Shown: positions 45,501 through 60,603, counted from the stretch's first letter. The stretch: 64,000 nt of DNA from Ephydatia muelleri (GCA_013339895.1 JABACO010000001.1:34045480-34109479), one strand, 5' to 3'. Numbers and translations: made by a program. Notes: a model not told the origin generated them from the sequence alone.

Positions 45501-48500
45501 GACATTACAAATGTGTATATATTGAGTTTGATAACTTGAACTGTATTTCTTCATTTATTGCACAGGGAAAATGTTAAGAGGGAACAAGGTCCTCACATCA
45601 CTTCAACTTATAAGGTGTGGCATAGGACCTGAGGGCTTATCTGAATTGTGCAGTGCTCTTGAAGTGAACACCACATTGACTAAACTTGATCTATCACTCA
45701 ACACATTTGATGACCACAGCTTAGCCAGTCTTGGTAAGTTGTTGATAATAACCATAGCAGTTATGACAGCGAGTGAATAGGTTTTTGAAGCTCATCATGG
45801 TCACTGAAAACAGTGTCCAGTGCCCCTCCACACCTTGTAGCTGGGAGCGTGCCCAGAGGAAGTGAGGGATGGGACCATTAATAGCTGCAGCAAGGGGCCC
45901 ATCCATGGGCTCTTGGTGGTCCTCATTGTTCATGATGTGTAAATATATTTGTAGGTCATCACCATGGTAACCATACTCACTGGTAATGTGATTTGAAAAC
46001 GAGGCTGACATATGTGGCCACCAAATATAGTGCACTGTACTAATACAATAGTTGACGTTAGTAATCAGACTCTTGCGTGACATTTATCATCATTGTGAGA
46101 GCCCAGACCTACGGAGATGCAGCGTCAATTCTACAAATAACACGCATGGAATACATTTAAATGTCATGGCTGTGACAGCGCTGATGGTAGCACAAGCTGC
46201 ATCCACCGCTGGGCATTGTGAGCTGTGGTTTACATGTAAAATATATAAAGGTTATTTCCATGGTAACTTGTATTACAACATGGACTATGAGTATGTAATA
46301 CCCTAGTCTTGCTAGTTCGACTCGAACTTAATGGCTTAACTCAGTCAAGAATATACCACACAACACACCCATCGATGCACACAATCACTAGTCTTTCAAA
46401 GTTGTTCTGGATGGATTCGTCCAATAGTATTGTATTGCTATTATTACGAAGGGGTCCGGGACATGAATCAGTCATTCAAACCAGCTGTGCAGCAGTAGTT
46501 GTCCCGCCAAGCACAGAACATGATTACTGACGTCTGCTACAAGTCCCCAGACTAGATTTACGTGACATTACAAATGTGTATATATTGAGTTTGATAACTT
46601 GAACTGTAATTCTTCATTTATTGCACAGGGAAATTGTTAAGAGGGAACATAGTCCTCACATCACTTGACCTTCTGGCCTGTGTCATAGGACCTGAGGGCT
46701 TATCTGAATTGTGCAGTGCTCTTGAAGTGAACACCACATTGACTAAACTTGATCTATCACTCAACACATTTGATGACCACAGCTTAGCCAGTCTTGGTAA
46801 GTTGTTGATACTAACTGTAGCAGTTATGGCAGCGAGTGAATAGGTTTTTGAAGCTCATCATGGTCACTGAAAACAGTGACCAGTGCCCCTCCACACCTCG
46901 TAGCTGGGAGCGTGCCCAGAGGAAGTAAGGGATGGGACCATTAATAGCTGCAGCAAGGGGCCCATCCATGGGCTCTTGGTGGTCCTCATTGTTTATGATG
47001 TGTAAATGTATTTGTAGGTCATCACCATGGTAACCATACTCACTGGTAATGTGATTTGAAAACGAGGCTGACATATGTGGCCACCAAATATAGTGCACTG
47101 TACTAATAAAATAGTTGACGTTAGTAATCAGACTCTTGCGTGACATTTGTCGTCATTGTGAGAGCCCAGACCTACGGAGATGCAGCGTCAATTCTACAAA
47201 TAACACGCATGGAATACATTTAAATGTCATGGCTGTGACAGCGCTGATGGTAGCACAAGCTGCATCCACCGCTGGGCATTGTGAGCTGTGCTTTACATGT
47301 AAAATATATAAAGGTTATCTCCATGGTAACTTGTATTACAACATGGACTATGAATTTGTAATACCCTAGTCTTGCTAGTTCGACTCGAACTTAATGGCTT
47401 AACTCAGTCAAGAATATACCACACAGCACACCCATCGATACACACAATCACTGTTTAAATAGTCTTTCGAAGTTGTTCTGGATGGATCCGTCCAATAGTA
47501 TAGTATTGCTATTATTACGAAGGGGTCCAGGACATGGATCAGTCATTCAAACCAGCTGTGCAGCAGTAGTTGTCCCGCGAAGCGCAGAACATAATTATTG
47601 ACATCAGCTACAATTCCCCAGACTAGATTTACGTGATATTACAAATGTGTATATATTGAGTTTGATAACTTGAACTGTAATTCTTCATTTATTGCACAGG
47701 GAAAATGTTAAGAGGAAACAAGGTCCTCACATCACTTCAACTTAGGAGGTGTGGCATAGGACCTGAGGGCTTATCTGAATTGTGCAGTGCTGTTGAAGTG
47801 AACACCACATTGACTGAACTTGATCTATCACTCAACACTTTTGATGACCACAGCTTAGCCAGTCTTGGTAAGTTGTTGATACTAACCATAGCAGATATGA
47901 CAGCAAGTGAATAGGTTTTTGAAGCTCATCATGGTCACTGAAAACAGTGTCCAGTGCCCCTCCACACCTTGTAGCTGGGAGCGTGCCCAGAGGAAGTGAG
48001 GGATGGGACCATTAATAGTTGTAGCAAGGGGCCCATCCATGGGCTCTTGGTGGTCCTCATTGTTCATGATGTGTAAATGTACTTGTAGGTCATCACCATA
48101 GCAACCATACTCACTGGTAATGTGATTTGAAAAAGTGGCTGACATATGTGGCCACCAAATATAGTGCAGTTTTAACAGCGAGTGAATAGGTTGTTAATTC
48201 TTGATACAATGTTTCATATGCACGGCAATTGAAAATGCATTATTATTAAAGGCCAACGTCTGTTGCCATAGAGGTGGAGGATGATAAGAAATCCCTATGG
48301 CACGGAAGATGTATGGTGTGTGTGTGTTGTGTGCTCTGCCCCTAGCCACTATGGGAGAGTTTTCAGTGCTCCCTCATATATGTGGCCACGAAATATAGGG
48401 CACTGTACTCAGAGGCCCATCCATGGGCTCTTGGTGGTCCTCATTTGTACATGATGTGTAATTGTACATGTAGGTCATCTCCATGGTAACCATACTCACT

Positions 48501-50224
48501 GGTAATGGGTCACAGAGAGTTGGAGTGGAGAGTTGAACTATAGTGACGCTCTCGTTTTAACAAGGCTGTAGAATGTTGTGTATATCTATTTGTTGCACAC
48601 TTGAAGGACTGCTGCCGAATAACTGATACTTGGGTCAATCCATTTCATTCCTTCCTATAGTTGGACGCTACACACACACACATTCACTTTTACTAAATAT
48701 ATATGCTCGCATGCAAGATGATACGCAGGTGCATACCCACACCCACACACCCATACCATGCAGAGGAAGAGGAGTGTCAAACTGGATAATCCAGTCCACT
48801 GAAGGAAAGTCCACACCTCTTGCCATGACATCAGTGCACATCAATACTCCACTTAAAGGCAACACCATCAAGTCATCAAATCATGCAAATGGGACACCAC
48901 ACAACAGTCCCTACTAGCTCCTTAATCATTATGGGGAGAGTGTGTATTTTCCCCCTTACAACAACACCCCAACCGTGTGTGTGTGTGTGTGTGATTGTGT
49001 GTGTGTTTGTGTGAATAACTGATACTATGCTTCAGATTGTTGAGCAACTTCCCAGCATTTTTTGCCTTGATATAAAAGTAACATTGGTGGAAAAAGAGTT
49101 AATAGGTTTACTAAATGCAATGTTATTAATCAAAGTTAATCAAAATTTGATCTTTTTGAGTCATAACCTTACCTCTAAGCTTGATATGATATGAATATAA
49201 TATTAAGGTCACCTCCATGGTAACTGATATAAAACATGATAACTGATATAAAACATGGATTATGTATGTATTTTGTGTATGTTATTCGTCGTACCTCCAC
49301 TGCTGCACTTTGGCAAAATTGTTTACTTCACTACGGTGAACACATTGCAAAGTTGCAAGAGGCCATGGCTGAACATGTAGCTGTCAGGCCTATTTCAGGT
49401 TATAATAAGATGCCAGTTTTTTTAGTGTCTCATTGAACTGTTGCTTCCATCAGCTCTGTCATATCAGTGCTCGATGTACCAGAATAAAAAGACACATGGT
49501 CCTCAACGTTAGGGGTGGGGGCGGAGGTGGTTACAAGTATGCATAATGTGACATAACATAATAACTTACTTTACGACACTTTATTTTGCTTTGTGCTGTT
49601 AATACTTTTTTTAAAGCGACATGTCATAAATCATACTGCACACTATATGGTTGTGCAATGATGAAATGGACCAAGCCTGCCAGCTAGAAGACACACACAC
49701 AAATTGCAATTTAATAACCAGTCAAATCTTTTCAAACTAGTCCATTAAACTACACATGGAACAACACCAGCTGCTGTTCCAGTTATGAAATGTTGCTTCC
49801 AGTTCTCTAAAAATGACACCACCATCCTGTGACTATTTGCTAGTATTGCAGTGAGTGGTTGTGTGAACTTTGTATCTAATGTTATGGCTCCGCCCCCTTT
49901 GGTTTCATCTGCTATTGTAGTAGATAACTAAGCTACCTGATATCTTGGTATTCTAGTTCTCCCCCTCCTCCCCCTCCTTCCACAGTACAGCTACTCACCA
50001 ACAACCAAACATTGGAGAAACTATCATTGCAGTGGTGTGATCTGGATGATGATGCTATATGTTCACTGGCCAAGGGTCTTGAACACTGTAAGCTGAAGAA
50101 ACTTGACCTTATTGATAACATCTTCACCATGAGAGGAGTTACTGAACTTTCCCATGTGCTCAAGAATCATCCAACCCTTACTATAGAGATGGTAGAATTG
50201 CCATATGACCTCCAGTGGCCATAG
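36531..50224 (+). CDS. DEATH-NACHT-LRR receptor (NLR-like)
   Basis: Coding exons in one frame: 36531-36801, 36873-37120, 37223-37976, 38269-38412, 38735-39304, 45566-45733, 46629-46796, 47700-47867 and 49986-50224. They total 2730 bases, 909 residues. A DEATH domain covers about residues 5-82. A linker follows ([20 protein letters not shown]). NACHT has Walker [10 protein letters not shown] (about 190-198) and Walker B VLDGYDEL (about 265-272). A winged-helix-like region includes [19 protein letters not shown]. Three 56-residue exons each encode two LRRs ([17 protein letters not shown]), and the last exon adds two more. DEATH-NACHT-LRR proteins are intracellular immune sensors in animals, expanded in sponges. 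LRR exons are phase 1-1, so they can be added or skipped freely. A shorter exon 5 start at 38687 is also in frame. Confidence 0.88.
39611..39692 (+). pseudogene. Remnant LRR exon
   Basis: The second half of an LRR exon survives ([15 protein letters not shown], then QLSQSW) but the first half and the acceptor are gone. It is the decayed first member of the LRR-exon tandem array and lies in the intron between 39304 and 45566. Confidence 0.75.
40602..41423 (+). pseudogene. Degraded gag
   Basis: A Met at 40602 opens an acidic N-terminus ([20 protein letters not shown]). A frameshift near 40785 moves to a frame reading [20 protein letters not shown] and [20 protein letters not shown], typical of Ty3/Gypsy capsid. 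A short duplication near 41148-41180 (ttgcgacacaggtctg) and another stop follow. No zinc knuckle is visible. Confidence 0.75.
41531..42580 (+). pseudogene. Degraded protease and RT N-terminal region
   Basis: The protease motif [13 protein letters not shown] lies near 41566-41605. Frame changes near 41700 and 41990 interrupt the frame, which continues [18 protein letters not shown] and, further on, [20 protein letters not shown] of the RT fingers. Confidence 0.85.
42581..43440 (+). pseudogene. Reverse transcriptase and start of RNase H, frame-broken
   Basis: RT reads [17 protein letters not shown] and [14 protein letters not shown], so the catalytic Tyr-x-Asp-Asp is kept, then [14 protein letters not shown] and [16 protein letters not shown] stop occurs at 43226-43228. 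RNase H continues ([15 protein letters not shown]) but is broken by frameshifts near 43325 and a short AGAG repeat near 43407. Confidence 0.9.
43464..45191 (+). pseudogene. RNase H tail and integrase, two frames
   Basis: The RNase H end ([16 protein letters not shown]) leads into the integrase HHCC ([25 protein letters not shown]), the catalytic Asp ([11 protein letters not shown]), Asp ([11 protein letters not shown]) and Glu ([12 protein letters not shown]). A frameshift near 44440-44560 moves the C-terminal domain ([20 protein letters not shown]) into another frame ending at 45191. Confidence 0.9.
45566..45733 (+). other. LRR exon 1 of the NLR array
   Basis: 168 bases, phase 1-1, two leucine-rich repeats ([20 protein letters not shown] and [19 protein letters not shown]). 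It is bounded by cacag and gtaagttg. Confidence 0.9.
46629..46796 (+). other. LRR exon 2 of the NLR array
   Basis: 168 bases, phase 1-1. It differs from the other two mainly in the first repeat ([16 protein letters not shown]), in the variable solvent-facing positions of an LRR. Confidence 0.9.
47700..47867 (+). other. LRR exon 3 of the NLR array
   Basis: 168 bases, phase 1-1 ([16 protein letters not shown]). It is the last copy before the terminal exon at 49986. Confidence 0.9.
48757..48851 (-). pseudogene. Orphan exon of a DEAD-box RNA helicase (DDX55/Spb4-like)
   Basis: The minus strand reads [20 protein letters not shown], then IIQFDTPLP. This is helicase motif V and the sequence leading to motif VI of DEAD-box ATP-dependent RNA helicases; CTDVMARG(V/I)D-P is typical of the DDX55/Spb4 ribosome-biogenesis group. 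It is flanked by a plausible acceptor (cctttaag) and donor (gtatgggtg). No neighbouring helicase exon, such as motif VI HRxGRxxR, is found on this strand nearby, and it lies inside the last NLR intron. Most likely it is a duplicated fragment. Confidence 0.65.
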
Positions 50225-52161
50225 TCATTTATTTGATTGGTAGACAATTCTCCTTTTAGCTAGCATGTTAGGTTAATGTCCTTATGTTAGTTTGTTACCT
50301 TGTGTTAAAATAGGGCAGTTTATTTAATAATCACTAATAACTTGCTGTGGTGGCCAATGCATGTGGTGTAGGTGACGTCACAGGGGAGGGGAGTAGATCT
50401 ACTACTGCTGTGCATAGGGAGTAGGACACAACAGTACTCACCTCATTGACTACATGTGCAGGCCTGTGGAGCTTGACTTTCATCAAGTCATGCCATATTG
50501 GACCTTCTGGTGCATACTAACACAATCTTTTGGCTCTTCATAGATGCTTCATTTATCAGTGCCTTTAGCTGCGTTTGTCAGAAGGTTCATAGGGGGAACA
50601 TGATACTATACCTCAGCTCAAGTGACATCACAATCCCTTGAGTTTGTGTGGATAATCAACACCTTTTCGCACGTGACAGTGGATCATTATTGAGTTAATT
50701 GCCTGAAGCTGTATCATCGGGTTGGTAAACAAGAAAAGGTAGACCATACCGCTCACTACAAGCGCCTCTGGCGCAAGAACTCACGTGCGCTTAAGCATTG
50801 CGGATCGAGAACCTCTTGATTAAGGGAGGTACAGTATAATCATAGATATTATAGTAGAGGGATTGGAAACGGCGCACGTGAGCCATAGACACCTATACTT
50901 CATGGTATCTACCATCCGCGCACTTACTAATTGAGTGTTGATTGAGTGAATTTGAGTGTCCAGCTATCCACCCCCCCTTTTTTTGAGCTGCGTCGAAACC
51001 AGTTACAGATTTGGATTCCTTGCTGTGTGTAGGTTTTTTTTTTTGTTACACGACGTACAGAAGGGTACATTTTGCGCATAGCATCTAATGAACTTGCGGC
51101 TGTTTCGGCTTAGTAGACTGCTTTTTGTGCCTTTTTTTACGTAAGAGGGATAGTGGTCACGTTCATACACTGCAACATGTTGTTTAGGCGATATTTGCTC
51201 GTACGTATCGGCGCGACTGAAGTAAAACAGAGTTTTTGACAGCCATTAAAACTTGCGGCTATAGCTTCATTAGTTTGGTCGCTAAAACATCTTCTGATAG
51301 AGCATAGATTTTATAGTATAATCCTGATTAAAGTAAATCAGTGGACGATATGGCGTACGTAAGTATGGTCTAAACGATCTACGGTACGGACATCTTCTAT
51401 TCAATAGGGAGACATGAGCTCATTAGTCTGGGGGCAAACGATACTGGGGTAGGAGACAAGTCTTGACTTGAAGATTGGCATACAGCAAACGTTTCTACAT
51501 TGCCGTGATCAAGCACATATATGAGCCACATGCAAGTGTCATGACAGTATGTTTAATAATCACTAATAATATGGCGTATGTAAGTATGGTCTAGAAACGA
51601 TTTATATTTGCACTCGTGTGTGTATGTATGTGTGGGTTCGTTTATGTCTGGGAGCAAACGATACTTGTTATGCTGATTATGTAAAGTAGAAAACGAAATC
51701 ACAGTAAATGTGACAATATGCAACACAGTGCATGCAATGTTTGCAAATATTCTAATATAGTGATTAAAAAAAAAACAGTCTAGCAGGCCTTATTAACGTG
51801 CTCGATTATTCTGGGATCCGCGGAGAAAACCTCAGAATTTGTTTTTATCGTACTGTTTGAACGTCATAGCTGCGGAAGAGGTGTGATTGCCACGTGGTAT
51901 TGTCCATCGCGCTAAAGTGGCTGGAATTTAAAAGCTTAGAAAATAAAACTAACAAATGACTTTCTACAATCCCTCAAAGAACAAAACTCGATAAACGAAT
52001 GGCTGCACTATTAAATGTTTAGTTCATCCACCACCAATATTATTTATCATCTGACATGTGTGATTCACGAAACTATGCTAATGGGTTAAAATTCTAACTC
52101 ATACTACAAATTTTTGTGGGATTAAACTACTAAGAACCGAATTGGTAATGGCTTGATGTCA
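50225..52161. other. Intergenic, with a solitary transposon-end copy near 50842-50885
   Basis: No gene is recognised. The stretch AGAGGGATTGGAAACGGCGC (50855-50874) continues into ACGTGAG and matches the inner part of the TIR of the 57.6-59.6 kb element; I found no second end, so it may be a broken copy. Sequence TATGGCGTAYGTAAGTATGG occurs twice (about 51349 and 51571). Confidence 0.4.
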
Positions 52162-52257
52162 TCAATATATCGTACTATCAGCGGGCTTTTCTTCCTCTTC
52201 CTCATCGTCTTCCTCTTCCTCATCAGTCCTGCTCCTCTTCCCCTTCCCGCTGTACCT
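52162..52257 (-). CDS. Terminal exon of an unknown gene with an acidic tail
   Basis: An acceptor (atgttcag) is followed by a 96-base exon reading YSGKGKRSRTDEEEEDD, then an acidic run and PADSTIY with a TGA stop. Basic-then-acidic tails are common in nuclear proteins. Upstream exons were not identified; 52258-53266 shows nothing recognisable. Confidence 0.45.
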   Translation of the reverse strand, partial: RYSGKGKRSRTDEEEEDDEEEEEKPADSTIY

Positions 52258-53266
52258 CTGAACATTATGAAACAATGTGTATGTAACCTAACCATATAAT
52301 GTTATGCTGATTGTATTTATGAAGTTGTTTAATGCAACATCACAATGAATCCACTTAAGGATTTACGAACAACTTTCTTCAGTTGGTCAACCACACCCTA
52401 GCTGCTGACGATACTGATGCAGTGAATTTTCATTGACGGAACGTTAGATTGGTTTGGCTGCGCAATGTGAATGAAGCAATTATTGAATGCTCTATTGCAA
52501 ACTGCATGTAAACTGCGTCTGATTGGTAGAGACAAAGTTTTGTCACGTGTCAGATGAAATTCGTTTATTTATACGTCTGTGTACAAGAATGTACTAGCAA
52601 GGTACGCATATATTTCATCGCTATCTCTTTTTTTCTGCTTCTTAATTCGTGCTCATGAGCGGACAAAAATGTTTATGAGCGAATCAATGATATCAGAGAT
52701 ATTTTACTTACTTCTCGAGCGGACAATACAGTATATTTCCCAATAGGACTCTGTAATTCCCCCTAATATAAAAATTTCATTGCATCCCTAGTTTTTGTAT
52801 GTCCAAATTAGAACGATCGCGACCAATTTTTACAAGTCCGCATCTCTACTACTCTATTGTTTTCGGGCATAGACCGACAGACCCTGGAATATTTTGTTTC
52901 ATCAATAAAGCATACTTAAGATGCACTTCACTAAATTGTTGCTGCGTTTTTTTTTTCATTTCTGCATATCTGATTTTTTTTTTTCCTGAACACAAGTGGA
53001 CTTAATCTCCTCCATATACATTTCAATGGAGGCGTGAACGGGGATGTGCGCGATAACGGCCGGGTCAGACATTTGTGATTAATGTCCGACATACATGTAT
53101 CTGGCAATGATCAGTATATGAGATTACTGGAATATCTGTATATGAGCTGCAGAAGAGGATTGCTGCAATAAAGATGGAGACGAATGATTGAATTGATTAC
53201 GTTTATCATGTACACATACAATTTAAAATTCTACAAAACGGTACACAATTATAGTATCCACAATCC

Positions 53267-53629
53267 TCAAATAGACTTTAGTCCATTGGCATTGGTACAT
53301 GCAAATCCTTCATGTCCAAACGTTCCACAGTGAGGGCACAGCGCGGTGCTGTCATGATGCATTCCAGCTCTGTCGCAGTGATGCTGTTTAGCAATTGTAC
53401 CCGCAGCCGCTCCAGTTATTGCACCAGTAGTTCCTCCCACAGCTCCTCCAATAGCTGCACCAATGGCGGCCCCTACAATAGTACCAGCAACAGGAACAAT
53501 ACTGCCTACTATGGCTCCAATGGCAGCTCCAGTAGTTGCTCCTGCAGCTGTACCAAGAGCACCTCCCATAGCTCCTCCCACTTTAACTGCCTTCTTATGC
53601 TTAGTTGACCTGTGTATAGAGGACACCAC
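53267..53629 (-). CDS. Glycine-zipper protein with a C-terminal Cys-rich tail
   Basis: 120 residues if translation starts at 53629. Residues about 17-80 consist of small residues in Gly-x3-Gly spacing (AAIGAIVGSIVPVAGTIVGA), a glycine-zipper membrane segment able to form helical hairpins or oligomers. The tail holds CPHCGTFGHEGFAC, a possible zinc site. The sequence CTCTATACACAG inside the start of the frame looks like a splice acceptor at the same place as in the 59.7 kb paralogue, so the true N-terminus may come from an upstream exon. The role is unknown. Confidence 0.65.
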   Translation of the reverse strand: MVSSIHRSTKHKKAVKVGGAMGGALGTAAGATTGAAIGAIVGSIVPVAGTIVGAAIGAAIGGAVGGTTGAITGAAAGTIAKQHHCDRAGMHHDSTALCPHCGTFGHEGFACTNANGLKSI

Positions 53630-57540
<3,911 letters not shown>

Positions 57541-57625
57541 ATTGCTACCATCCATGGCTACCATGCATGGCTACCATCCATGGCTACCATCCATGGCTAC
57601 CATCCATGGCTACCATCCATGGCTA
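57541..57625. repeat. CCATGGCTAC minisatellite, left part
   Basis: About seven copies of a 12-13 base unit (CATCCATGGCTAC). It continues at 59621-59695 beyond the TIR element inserted in it. Confidence 0.9.
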
Positions 57626-59620
57626 CAGAGATAATATATATAGAGGGATTGGAAACAGGACCAATCAACACTAATTAACGCGGCCGATCCTAAGCACGAA
57701 GCCATACACATGACAGTAGCTTAGCCAGATAGAGAAGATAGAGAAGATACATGAATAGAGGAGATACTTAAACTACACAACAAAACATAACATGATTATG
57801 ACAGTTGCTTTCTGAGGCCCTTAGACTTCTGCAAAGTCTTTTTGTTGTGAGCTTTGAATTCTTCAACCCACGCACTCGCCAGCGAAAACCCTCTGATTGT
57901 GATCCCCAAGTCAACAATCATGGTAAGTATCTTGTCAGCCACACCTTCTTCCCATGATGCTGTCAACATTGACCAGTAAAACAGAATATCATCATTGTCC
58001 ATCAGCTTAGCCTTCAAACCATCAATCTCATATCCGGAAATTATGTATGTTAGCTCCATAGAAAGGAAGAGGTCGAAAGTAACATTGTTAATATGACAAA
58101 AGCCTCCACGGTCTATAGCTGAGATCCATTCTCCTGATGCTCTGGACTCATTGAAAAGAATAAATTGACACTTCTTGTGCCGAACACTCCATCTGCCAGG
58201 CACATGAGTATCCAAGTACCCAATTGCTCTACCTATTTTTAACTACAGAATAGTGAAAACAATCACTTAAAGTTATTTTTAACATACCACTGCCATTGTG
58301 TAGAGAAGTGCAATTTTTTCTTCCATGTTTCCACCAAACAAGTATCAGGATTACCCACACACATTTTAACCGATTCAAACAAATGTATCACAGCTAAAAC
58401 ATCTTCAACGCTATGGATGTACTGTGGCAAATGTGAAACAAACCTGGGATACAATGTACATGTATTTGAACCAATCATAGTAACCCGTCCTTGAAGGAAA
58501 CAGATAGGTCTACAGGGACAGATGGATGGCCATCATCTATGACACTGACTTTGCTCAATGTCAATGGGGCATCACAGGCTACAACCCACTGCGGTGGTAG
58601 AGAAATCATGGACAACTGATGAGCAAGTAAGGTAACTGATGCTACTGAACCCTTTAAGAAGGATGACACAGGAAGTGACACTGTTAGGTCAGAGACTGTG
58701 TCACTGTCACAGTGAAGTTGGGAGCTCATTGGTTGGGGAGAACATTGTACCAAACTAAGACCAGTAGATACTTGCACAGCCAGGTTGCAACATGGGATGG
58801 AAACCATGAGACTTAAGGGTTTTCTCTTTTTTTTGGTCTGTGTACTTACGCCGTCGTCCAATTCTGATTTTCCTTCTACCCATCCTAAAAAGAAAACGCA
58901 TACATGTAGTATGAAGGGATGAAAGTAATAAAACAGCTACGAAAGCATGTGTCATCATAATGGATACTTTTTAATAGAATCGGCTATTACGACTATGGCT
59001 ATACACAGCTGCACTTTTTGGGAAGCGCTATTTATTGTTACAACTTACTACCGGTATACTGCCAAAATAGCGCGCTTTAGAGCCTTGCAGTTGCAACCAT
59101 TACACTCTACAACCTTCCACGTTTATAGATCTTTAAACAGAGTACAGTTACATCGCGGAGTATTGTCAATATCCCGTGGGCAAATTAGGCGGTCAAGGCG
59201 CACGTATCTCTATAACCAATCAACCTATGAATTTTGTGTCTAGAACATTACACAATATCTCCCGAAAGAAGCATTTTAAGCACCGTAGCAAGTATATAGT
59301 CAGCGTAGTTCAAAACCAGTTGCGTGGGGGAAAAAATCGGCCATTTTTTATGCTTAATCACATTCTTTTGACACCCACCCAACAAATAAAAAAAGTTGAC
59401 TAATGCAAATGACATCTACATACATCAACTAATTTTTTAATAAGGACCTTTGAATTAATGGACTTACCTTCAGATACTTGTAAGTAAAATCCTCCCGATA
59501 CCTCTGCAGATTTCCGCCCCTTTTCACAAGTTTAGAGGTGTGACTATCACTACCTCGCATGAGCCGCGCAACTGAATGGCGCACGTGATCCGTTTCCAAT
59601 CCCTCTATATATTATCTCTG
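57626..59620. mobile_element. TIR element of about 2 kb inserted in a minisatellite
   Basis: The ends are inverted copies over about 30 bases: CAGAGATAATATATATAGAG (57626) and, on the other strand from 59620, CAGAGATAATATATAGAGGG, both continuing into GGATTGGAAAC. A 7-base direct repeat ATGGCTA abuts both ends (57619-57625 and 59621-59627); the host minisatellite makes the exact duplication length uncertain. Inside are minus-strand coding pieces of an unrecognised protein. Confidence 0.8.
57796..58885 (-). pseudogene. Unrecognised transposon-encoded protein, probably frame-damaged
   Basis: A start at about 58885 gives MGRRKIRIGRR. Then, after a shift at an A8 run near 58830, the frame reads VQVSTGLSLVQCSPQPMSSQ, SLPVSSFLKGSVASVTLLAH and ISLPPQWVVACDAPLTLSKV. 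A second piece (58475-58280) reads FVSHLPQYIHSVEDVLAVIH and MCVGNPDTC. The third (58215-57796) reads GEWISAIDRGGFCHINNVTF, an Asp-Arg-Gly-Gly motif found near the C-terminus of several cut-and-paste transposases, and ITIRGFSLASAWVEEF. Clean splice junctions between pieces were not all found. It probably encoded the element's transposase; the family is unknown to me. Confidence 0.45.
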
Positions 59621-59695
59621 ATGGCTACAATCCATGGCTACCATCCATGGCTACCATCCATGGCTACCATCCATGGCTACCATGCATGGAGTTGG
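59621..59695. repeat. CCATGGCTAC minisatellite, right part
   Basis: About six copies of the unit at 57541-57625, running to just before the glycine-zipper exon. Confidence 0.9.
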
Positions 59696-59738
59696 TACAG
59701 TCTTGTGTTTCTGTCTACACAGATCAAGTCAATATAAG

Positions 59739-60029
59739 ATGTCAGTGAGAGGAGCTGTGGGAGGAGCTGCTGCTGGTACAACTGCTGGTATGTCCACTGG
59801 AGCTGGGATTGGAGCTCTAGTAGGCAGTGTTATCCCTATTGTTGGAACTGCCATTGGGGCCGCCATTGGTGCAGCCATTGGAGCAGGTGTGGTAGGAGCT
59901 GTAGGCACAACCATTGGAGCTGCAGCTGGTGGGATTGTTGGAACAAAACATGATGACCAAATCCGAAACATGGATACTAAAGTTGTCCAAACTGGGGACA
60001 AGAGCAAAGTCTGTAATAATGTTATTTGA
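59739..60029 (+). CDS. Glycine-zipper protein, paralogue in inverted orientation
   Basis: The start at MSVRGAVGGAAAG gives 96 residues. A long Gly-x3-Gly membrane segment (GAGIGALVGSVIPIVGTAIG, then AAIGAAIGAG) is followed by a short polar tail (TKHDDQIRNMDTKVVQTGDK). It matches the 53.3-53.6 kb protein residue by residue through the zipper and in the HRS triplet just upstream, where both genes have a ctacacag/tacacag acceptor. An upstream exon may supply the true start. It lacks the Cys-rich tail. Function unknown; glycine zippers oligomerise in membranes. Confidence 0.65.
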   Translation: MSVRGAVGGAAAGTTAGMSTGAGIGALVGSVIPIVGTAIGAAIGAAIGAGVVGAVGTTIGAAAGGIVGTKHDDQIRNMDTKVVQTGDKSKVCNNVI

Positions 60030-60444
60030 AGACTGTGTACTGTGGAGATGATTACTCTGATTGACTTTGGAATTAAATCAGTGAGAATGTAATTGCAATT
60101 TTCGATATGAATGAAGTGCAAAACTTTTAAAAATTAAATTAAACAACCTGCAGATGGAGGGTAAAGAGGGTATTAAGCTGTGTATATGTTGGATTAGTGG
60201 AAGACAGGGGGGGAGGGTGAGTGTGAGGAAAGGTAGAACATGTTAGAGTCGGGTGTGTATTAACAATGGTGTGTATAGTAACAGGGTGATGGAGGTATGG
60301 AGTTAGGAAGAGGGTAATAGTCCCTCCGTTGATATGATGTAGGGAGTCTTGTGTAGTTAGTGTTATAGTTGAGGTGGTATGTTGGTGATGGGAGGATTAG
60401 GCAATGATAGACTGGAGGGGTCGGTGATAGAGTGACTGGTGTTC

Positions 60445-60603
60445 TCAGGTGTACGGTACATGCATGCAGACACCTGTCACCTCAACTTCATGTGTGGTCA
60501 TGTCAGCAGGGACCTGGTCTTCATGACGGAAGGTGTGGGCATGGATGGGCAGTGTGGTGTTCTGACCCTCGGTGACCTGGTGTCCGGCTGGTGACCCACT
60601 GAA
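60445..60603 (-). CDS. Terminal exon of an unknown gene
   Basis: An acceptor (gttgctacag) is followed by 52 open codons and TGA at 60445-60447. It reads FSGSPAGHQVTEGQNTTLPI and HEDQVPADMTTHEVEVTGVC. The GC content and codon use look coding and stand out from the flanks. No family is recognised and upstream exons were not found; 60604-61126 shows nothing else. Confidence 0.45.
   Translation of the reverse strand, partial: FSGSPAGHQVTEGQNTTLPIHAHTFRHEDQVPADMTTHEVEVTGVCMHVPYT

Larger units (their letters stand above)
39611..48180. repeat. Tandem array of about 1.07-kb LRR-exon units
   Basis: Unit starts (LRR exon) lie at 45566, 46629 and 47700, with periods of 1063 and 1071. A degenerate fourth unit (39611-40413 plus 45403-45565) is split by the LTR element, and a partial spacer follows at 47868-48160 with further scraps at 48370-48510. 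Each spacer carries the same non-coding sequence, including long antisense open frames that are not genes. Confidence 0.9.

Noticed and set aside
45721..48145. Recurrent antisense frame ([14 protein letters not shown]...) in the LRR-array spacers
   Set aside because: It recurs only because the spacer is duplicated; it overlaps LRR donors, has no motif, and its ends vary between units.
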